Part shown: piece by piece, positions 44,815 through 48,803 of the stretch
Numbering within the stretch: position 1 is the stretch's first letter
Layout of the letters: each line of letters starts with the position of its first letter
From: Planctomycetota bacterium
GTDB taxonomy: Bacteria > Planctomycetota > Phycisphaerae > UBA1845
DNA: 48,803 nt
Direction: 5' to 3'
Assembly: GCA_024275565.1 (NCBI GenBank)
Contig: JAJRYY010000234.1
Location: forward strand, 1 to 48,803
The notes under the pieces: model-generated
What the model was told of the DNA's origin: nothing
The model's database searches: none
The model's input: only the letters and a program-made list of their open reading frames with translations
Program-made: the position numbers and the translations under genes

Positions 44815-46545
44815 ATCGTCGGGCAGGAGCTTCTTCATCTCATTTCTCAAATAGTTCGTCACCTGGGTGTCCGTATCAAACGAAAGAGCACGCTTGGCAA
44901 CACGCTCAGCCTTGGACAGCGTACAGGTGCGAATCACCTTCTTGATCTCGGGTACATTATTCGGGGCCATGGAAAACTTGCGAAGACCAAGACCAAGAAG
45001 CAATAACGTATAGATCGGCTCGCCAGCCATTTCTCCACACAAACTGCAATCAACTGACGCACGACGACACGTGCGGATAATATCACGAACCGTGCGAATC
45101 ACCGCCGGGTGACTGGCTGAATAATAACGCGCAACACGCTCATTACCACGGTCAGCAGCCAACACATACTGTATCAGATCATTCGTCCCAATGCTCACAA
45201 AAGAAACTTCTCGGGTAAATTCCCTAGCCTGGCTCGCGGCGGCCGGCGTTTCCATCATCATACCGACTTCAATATCTCGGTTGAAGGCAATTCCAGACTC
45301 CTCCAAATCCTCCATCGCGTCCAGAAGCGTCATTTTCGCCTGACGAAGCTCAATCAGACTCGTCAGAAGCGGAAACATCACACGCAACGGACCGGAAGCA
45401 GACGCACGCAAAATCGCACGAAGCTGAATTTTGAACATTTCAAGGTTCTGAAGACTGAAACGGATCGATCGATTACCCAGCATCGGGTTCCGCTCAGGCT
45501 CAAAACGCTTGCTCTGTGTGACTTTATCTGCCCCAAGATCGAACGTCCGAATCGTCACCGGAGCACCACCAGCACCCTCAATGGCGTCCTTATAAGCCTG
45601 ATACTGCTCATCTTCATCAGGCTCGCTATCACGCAGATACAGAAATTCGGTCCGATAAAGACCGATCCCGTCAGCACCCTTCTTCGCAACCGCAGCCGAC
45701 TCCTTTGGATACTCAATATTGATCAATAACTCAACTTCAACGCCATCCTGCGTGACGGATGGCAGATCACGCAAATTACCCAGTTCACCAGCGATCTGGC
45801 TGAAACGGTCCCTTCGGGCTTCATATTCCTTCAGCTTCGCAGCGTCCGGGTTCACAATGACCAGGTGATTCACGCCATCCACGATGACCGTATCACCACC
45901 ACTCACAGAACCGGAAAGGTTGTTTAACCCCAAAACAGCCGGTTTCCCCCACGATCGCAGCAAAATGGCGGTATGAGAGGTAGGACCACCAACATCAAGC
46001 GCAACACCTGCAACCTTGGTGGTAGAAAGCCTGGCAGTCTGGGACGTGCTCAGATCGTGCGATACCAGGATGATTTCACGCGAAAGGTGCGCCAAATCCT
46101 CACCGGAAGCACCAAGGATATTTCGCAGCAGACGACGCTCAATATCCTGAACATCGCGGATACGCTCAGCCAGCAGCGGATCGCTCATCTGCATAAATCG
46201 ACGCTGCTGGTTCCGCATCACAGTACACGCAGCATAAGCAGCGGAATAACACCGCTCTTCGATCAACTTCACCATATTCCGACGCAACCCTTTATCCTGC
46301 AAAACTCCCTTATGCCAGCTGAAAACGTCGGCAACGTCGTGACCCAGCTCCTCGCGGACAGTCGCGTGCTGAACATCCAGATCAGCCACAGATCGTGTGA
46401 TCGCCTCATCCAGCCGAATGACCTCAGAATCAATCTCCACTTTAGCGACAGACCGCTGCGGTATGCGCAATTCCTCCGCGTCAAAGACCACCACCTCTGC
46501 GATGGCTACTCCTGGAGAAACCGCGATACCTGTAAATATTTCCAT
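44806..46545 (-). CDS. ptsI: PEP-protein phosphotransferase (PTS enzyme I)
   Basis: Moves phosphate from phosphoenolpyruvate to HPr. The phospho-His site is in GGPTSHTAILL (about 189). The PEP-binding domain shows GIGLYRTEFLYL, ERNPMLGNRSIRFSL, VGMMMETPAA and the catalytic Cys in DCSLCGEMAGEP (about 499). At 579 residues it has the usual length. The start MEIFTGIAVSPGVA at 46545 matches other enzyme I proteins; the frame extends to 46611 without support, and no good RBS is seen. No ptsH is adjacent, so in this group it may serve regulation more than sugar uptake (inference). Confidence 0.95.
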   Translation of the reverse strand: MEIFTGIAVSPGVAIAEVVVFDAEELRIPQRSVAKVEIDSEVIRLDEAITRSVADLDVQHATVREELGHDVADVFSWHKGVLQDKGLRRNMVKLIEERCYSAAYAACTVMRNQQRRFMQMSDPLLAERIRDVQDIERRLLRNILGASGEDLAHLSREIILVSHDLSTSQTARLSTTKVAGVALDVGGPTSHTAILLRSWGKPAVLGLNNLSGSVSGGDTVIVDGVNHLVIVNPDAAKLKEYEARRDRFSQIAGELGNLRDLPSVTQDGVEVELLINIEYPKESAAVAKKGADGIGLYRTEFLYLRDSEPDEDEQYQAYKDAIEGAGGAPVTIRTFDLGADKVTQSKRFEPERNPMLGNRSIRFSLQNLEMFKIQLRAILRASASGPLRVMFPLLTSLIELRQAKMTLLDAMEDLEESGIAFNRDIEVGMMMETPAAASQAREFTREVSFVSIGTNDLIQYVLAADRGNERVARYYSASHPAVIRTVRDIIRTCRRASVDCSLCGEMAGEPIYTLLLLGLGLRKFSMAPNNVPEIKKVIRTCTLSKAERVAKRALSFDTDTQVTNYLRNEMKKLLPDDPV

Positions 46546-46946
46546 TGCCACTGCCGTCGCGTTGTGCTGGGGCGAGCGAGGCGATGGTTCAATATCGCAG
46601 CAGGCCCGCATGGGGCGATCCTAGCGGATTCGGGCATTCGTCACAAATGGTACAAAGCGATTGTCTTGTGAAATTGGTTGACACTGCCTAAAATCCTTGT
46701 CGCTTGACATAATGGGCCATACAATGCCGCGGGTGGGTATTGTGTCTCTCTCGCACAGTTTCAATTTTATCGATGGTTCCAGCCATCGGCAGAGTTTGTT
46801 TTCGCATTCAATAAGGGTGGGCCGCCTTGCCGCCGGGGGCCAAGTTATCAGGCTCGACACCCCCGGTGACTCTATATCGCATCTCGGCCCCTGCCGACTG
46901 ACGGCCACATGCTTCGGCGGAGGCAGCAACTCTTCTGAACATATTG
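46546..46946. other. Spacer upstream of ptsI
   Basis: About 400 bp with no convincing gene. A CCGGGGG/CCCCCGG pair with a ~20-base spacer lies near 46835-46872. TTGACA (46678) and TTGACATAAT (46703) on the plus strand have poor spacing for a promoter. Confidence 0.4.
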
Positions 46947-47645
46947 TCATAGCTCCTGTTTGGGTTGGTCTGGCTTCGTATCAGAATGCATGTCCAACAG
47001 CCTTTGATAGGCGGAAAACCATGCTTGCTGTTGTTCTTGCCCCCAGGTTGGATCGAAATCCGGGAATTTGCTGAGTAGTGCTCGTTGGAGTGTATCTTCT
47101 TGTTGGACAGCCGTGCGCGATGGTTCTAGGGGGTTCTCACTGCGTCGGACCTCTTTTCTTAGTGTATGTTTGATCGCGCTGGTGGATCGTGGGCGTCGCT
47201 TTCCAACGTGCGCCGAAACGGGGATACCAGACTCTTTCGCCGCAGTTATCAGAAATCGGATGGCTGGTTCAACTAGCGACGAGCCTATTCCATCGAAAGA
47301 GGTTACGAAACTATCCCTCAGGGTCTTGGGGGACGCGTCTCCTAATTGTTCAATCTCCTTGGGGTAATGTTCTTTTAGGAGTACGCCCAGGTAGTCTTTC
47401 CAGTCTTCTTCGTTGGCGCGAGATAGAGTGACAAGTTGATCCGATGGTATGCCGTCCTCATCGATCAACCCAAAAAATTTAAGGGCTGCGATTAGTTGCT
47501 TCTGGCCTGAGCCGCTTAGCGTGATGAGCACCGATCGATCGATTCGCCTCGGCAGCCCCCCTTCGCTCGCCAGCGTTTGAATGGTGTTCTTAAACGTGAC
47601 ATACGAAAGGTACGGGGGTGTGCGAGTTGGATGCTGATTGTTCAT
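46947..47645 (-). CDS. DUF5343-family protein
   Basis: 232 residues. The N-terminal 140 match the DUF5343 pattern: PPYLSYVTFKNTIQTL, RIDRSVL, and LKFFGLIDEDGIPSDQL, a winged-helix-like arrangement. The C-terminal 90 are charged (VGKRRPRSTSAIKHTLRKEV) and probably flexible. AAGGAG lies seven bases before ATG 47645. It is divergent from the Panacea antitoxin gene and shares a 250-bp regulatory spacer with it. Function unknown; DNA binding is plausible from the fold pattern. Confidence 0.7.
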   Translation of the reverse strand: MNNQHPTRTPPYLSYVTFKNTIQTLASEGGLPRRIDRSVLITLSGSGQKQLIAALKFFGLIDEDGIPSDQLVTLSRANEEDWKDYLGVLLKEHYPKEIEQLGDASPKTLRDSFVTSFDGIGSSLVEPAIRFLITAAKESGIPVSAHVGKRRPRSTSAIKHTLRKEVRRSENPLEPSRTAVQQEDTLQRALLSKFPDFDPTWGQEQQQAWFSAYQRLLDMHSDTKPDQPKQEL

Positions 47646-47712
47646 AATGTTTCTCCTTTACGCTGTTATTATACCTTGTCGTATCCGGAATGCAATCCTA
47701 AATGTTAGATAT

Positions 47713-47761
47713 GCTATCCCTAGCTATCCGATGTCTTCTGTGTAGATCAACATCGCTATCC
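47713..47761. promoter_or_regulatory. Three direct GCTATCC repeats in a divergent spacer
   Basis: GCTATCC occurs at 47713, 47723 and 47755, with spacings of 10 and 32 bases, close to whole helical turns. They lie between the DUF5343 gene and the antitoxin promoter and could be operators (inference). Confidence 0.4.
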
Positions 47762-47818
47762 AAAGAGCAAATACGGTAACCACTACCCGTAAGTCTTTTA
47801 TTTATCTATATTTAGCGT

Positions 47819-47847
47819 TTGAAATGTCGATATGAGTGTGGTAAACT
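47819..47847 (+). promoter_or_regulatory. Promoter of the Panacea antitoxin-toxin pair
   Basis: TTGAAA (47819-47824), a 17-bp spacer, and TAAACT (47842-47847), 46 bases before the antitoxin ATG. Confidence 0.55.
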
Positions 47848-47892
47848 ACCGTGTGGAGGTCGTTGATTTTGGCTCGGTTGCGGGGATGTAAT

Positions 47893-48336
47893 ATGGAAAC
47901 TAAGAGCGTGTTTGACGTGGCACTTTACATGCTTTCTAAACAGGGCAAGCTGAGTGCAATGAAACTGCAAAAACTCTGTTACTACGCCCAGGCTTGGTCG
48001 CTTGTATGGGACGGTAGGCCCTTATTTGGCGAACCTATCGAGGCGTGGGCCAATGGGCCGGTGTGTCCCGACCTCTACAAGCAGCACAAGGGGATGTTTG
48101 AGGTGACCACGGATACTTTCCGCGGACGAGGCGATTCCAGCGTTTTTGGTCCCGAGGAAACGGAAACACTCAATGCAGTACTGGACTACTACGGTGACAA
48201 GTCTCCCTATTGGCTTAGCGAGCTAACTCACGCCGAAGCTCCTTGGAAAGATGCACGAAAAGGGCTTGATCTCGGAGAACGAGGCAAAACGGAAATTTCC
48301 CTCGCGTCAATGGCCGAATACTACAGCTCCTTGTAA
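47893..48336 (+). CDS. panA: Panacea-domain (DUF4065/SocA-like) antitoxin
   Basis: 147 residues. The Panacea core starts FDVALYMLSKQGKLSAMKLQKL and continues CYYAQAWSLVWDGRPLFGEPIEAWANGPVCPDLY, the domain hallmark. Panacea proteins neutralise many unrelated toxins. ATG 47893 is preferred (GGGATG upstream, conserved METK start); the frame to 47851 is upstream sequence. Its TAA overlaps the ATG of the next gene (TAATG), the coupling usual for toxin-antitoxin pairs. Confidence 0.85.
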   Translation: METKSVFDVALYMLSKQGKLSAMKLQKLCYYAQAWSLVWDGRPLFGEPIEAWANGPVCPDLYKQHKGMFEVTTDTFRGRGDSSVFGPEETETLNAVLDYYGDKSPYWLSELTHAEAPWKDARKGLDLGERGKTEISLASMAEYYSSL

Positions 48337-48677
48337 TGGGAAATAAGAAAGCAAAGCGACGCGAAAAAGTTGTCGCGCTTAAGACTGTCCGAAGCCCATC
48401 ACCGCCACAAGGAAAAATCCGCTTTGCATTCACTTTCTTTGATGGGGAACGCCGCTGGTGTGCTGGATGCAAGTCGCACGCCCGATTTTTCGAAATCGCC
48501 AAAAAGCTCAAGAGCTACGAAAGCATGTCGTGGGAAGAAATCAAATCTCGCGACCACCCAGTAGAGATGAGCAAGCTAATTCCTGAAGCGAGGGAGCGGC
48601 TGAAGAAGTTGAGACTTGAAGAGTTTGGTGACCTCTGGCGGCTTCGATTTGACGGCAAGACTCGTCTATGGGGTTGA
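48336..48677 (+). pseudogene. Panacea-associated toxin, 3' end cut by the right IS end
   Basis: 113 residues starting MGNKKAKRREK. It has a basic N-terminus, FTFFDGERRWCAGCKSHARF, then ERLKKLRLEEFGDLWRLRFDGKTRLWG. Proteins of this type usually continue past RLWG with a hydrophobic FYLLWWDPEH-like end, from my memory of the group. Here the frame meets TGA exactly at 48675, the first base of the IS-like end. I infer that the insertion removed the last 20 or so residues. The toxin is probably inactive. Alternatively the contig breaks at the repeat and the junction is an assembly product. Confidence 0.6.
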
Positions 48678-48803
48678 CCTGCCCCCAATCTATGTACCAG
48701 TGGTTATGAGAGTCGGTACCTGTTTCTGTTCCTCATCCATCGCCTGTTGGGGCAGGCGGAGCGCAGCGGAGCCTGTCCCAACAGGCGTCGCGATCACCCT
48801 TCC
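48675..48803. mobile_element. Right copy of the inverted terminal sequence, probable IS end
   Basis: The exact reverse complement of 12-140. It begins TGACCTGCCCCCAAT at the host junction and contains the same hairpin. Both copies face the window with the same end, so the two elements would be in inverted orientation. Confidence 0.75.

Noticed and set aside
46835..46872. GC-rich hairpin upstream of ptsI as a tmRNA or other known RNA
   Set aside because: It lacks the tRNA-like ends and tag reading frame of tmRNA; only a stem of seven pairs is seen.
46697..47074. 125-codon plus-strand frame before ptsI
   Set aside because: It overlaps the 3' end of the well-supported DUF5343 gene on the other strand and has no domain signal.
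1..48803. Full reassignment of TAG to an amino acid
   Set aside because: TAG ends dnaN, gyrB and glnA at their conserved C-termini and is among the two most common stops in the window, so it clearly terminates translation. Only partial read-through remains open.
1..48803. Linear replicon or virus with terminal inverted repeats
   Set aside because: Gene content is chromosomal (dnaA, gyrB, ptsI, hut). The ends look like one end of an IS and are better explained by repeat-bounded assembly.
1..48803. tRNA, rRNA or CRISPR loci
   Set aside because: No T-loop GTTCRA context with matching acceptor stem, no rRNA sequence, and no evenly spaced identical repeats with unique spacers were found by eye.

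Overview
The window reads as a chromosomal segment of a Planctomycetota-like bacterium, most likely near Phycisphaerae. This rests on general resemblance, not a database search: three PEP-CTERM surface proteins, a lysine-rich HU, type-3-repeat/metzincin and NPCBM proteins, long coiled-coil proteins with simple repeats, and a replication-origin cluster dnaA-dnaN-dciA-gyrB. Both ends of the window carry the same 129-bp sequence in inverted orientation (12-140 and 48675-48803). It looks like one end of an insertion sequence, so the segment probably sits between two inverted copies of one IS.

Layout. 0.1-5.4 kb (minus): topoisomerase VI B and A subunits, a cysteine dioxygenase gene broken by an in-frame TAG, and a YeiH-type sulfate exporter. 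5.6-8.7 kb (minus): three PEP-CTERM secreted proteins and a dockerin remnant. 9.2-15.2 kb (plus): dnaA, a likely oriC spacer, dnaN, dciA, gyrB. 15.4-19.8 kb (plus): a cysteine-rich repeat protein, HU and a glutamine synthetase. 20.1-25.2 kb: a secreted LolA-like protein (minus), then a glycan cluster (phosphoglycosyl transferase, formyltransferase, PIG-L deacetylase), repeat-rich spacer DNA, and a STAS/anti-sigma kinase pair. 25.6-29.0 kb (minus): hutH-hutU for histidine breakdown. 29.5-38.3 kb (plus): a tightly coupled six-gene envelope operon. It encodes a coiled-coil GG(E/Q)Q-repeat protein, a TPR-like protein, an NPCBM protein, one HtrA-type protease with an intact triad but an amber codon near its start, and two HtrA paralogues that have lost the whole triad. 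39.3-41.1 kb: a metzincin lipoprotein. 41.2-46.5 kb (minus): RNase E/G with its DUF2344 partner, then ptsI. 46.9-48.8 kb: a DUF5343 protein and a Panacea antitoxin/toxin pair whose toxin is cut off by the right IS end.

Three features stand out. First, the HtrA operon with one active and two dead protease copies. Second, degenerate direct-repeat arrays whose first unit contains the last codons and stop codon of a gene (dnaN 19 bp, ptsI 15 bp, rng about 21 bp; dciA has a related 21-bp repeat inside its coding tail). Third, two conserved genes (cdo and the HtrA gene) interrupted by a single in-frame TAG. TAG is also a normal stop here: by my count 15 of 35 genes end in TAG, 15 in TGA and 5 in TAA. 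It is therefore not simply reassigned. All function calls rest on motifs read by eye; no database or structure search was run.
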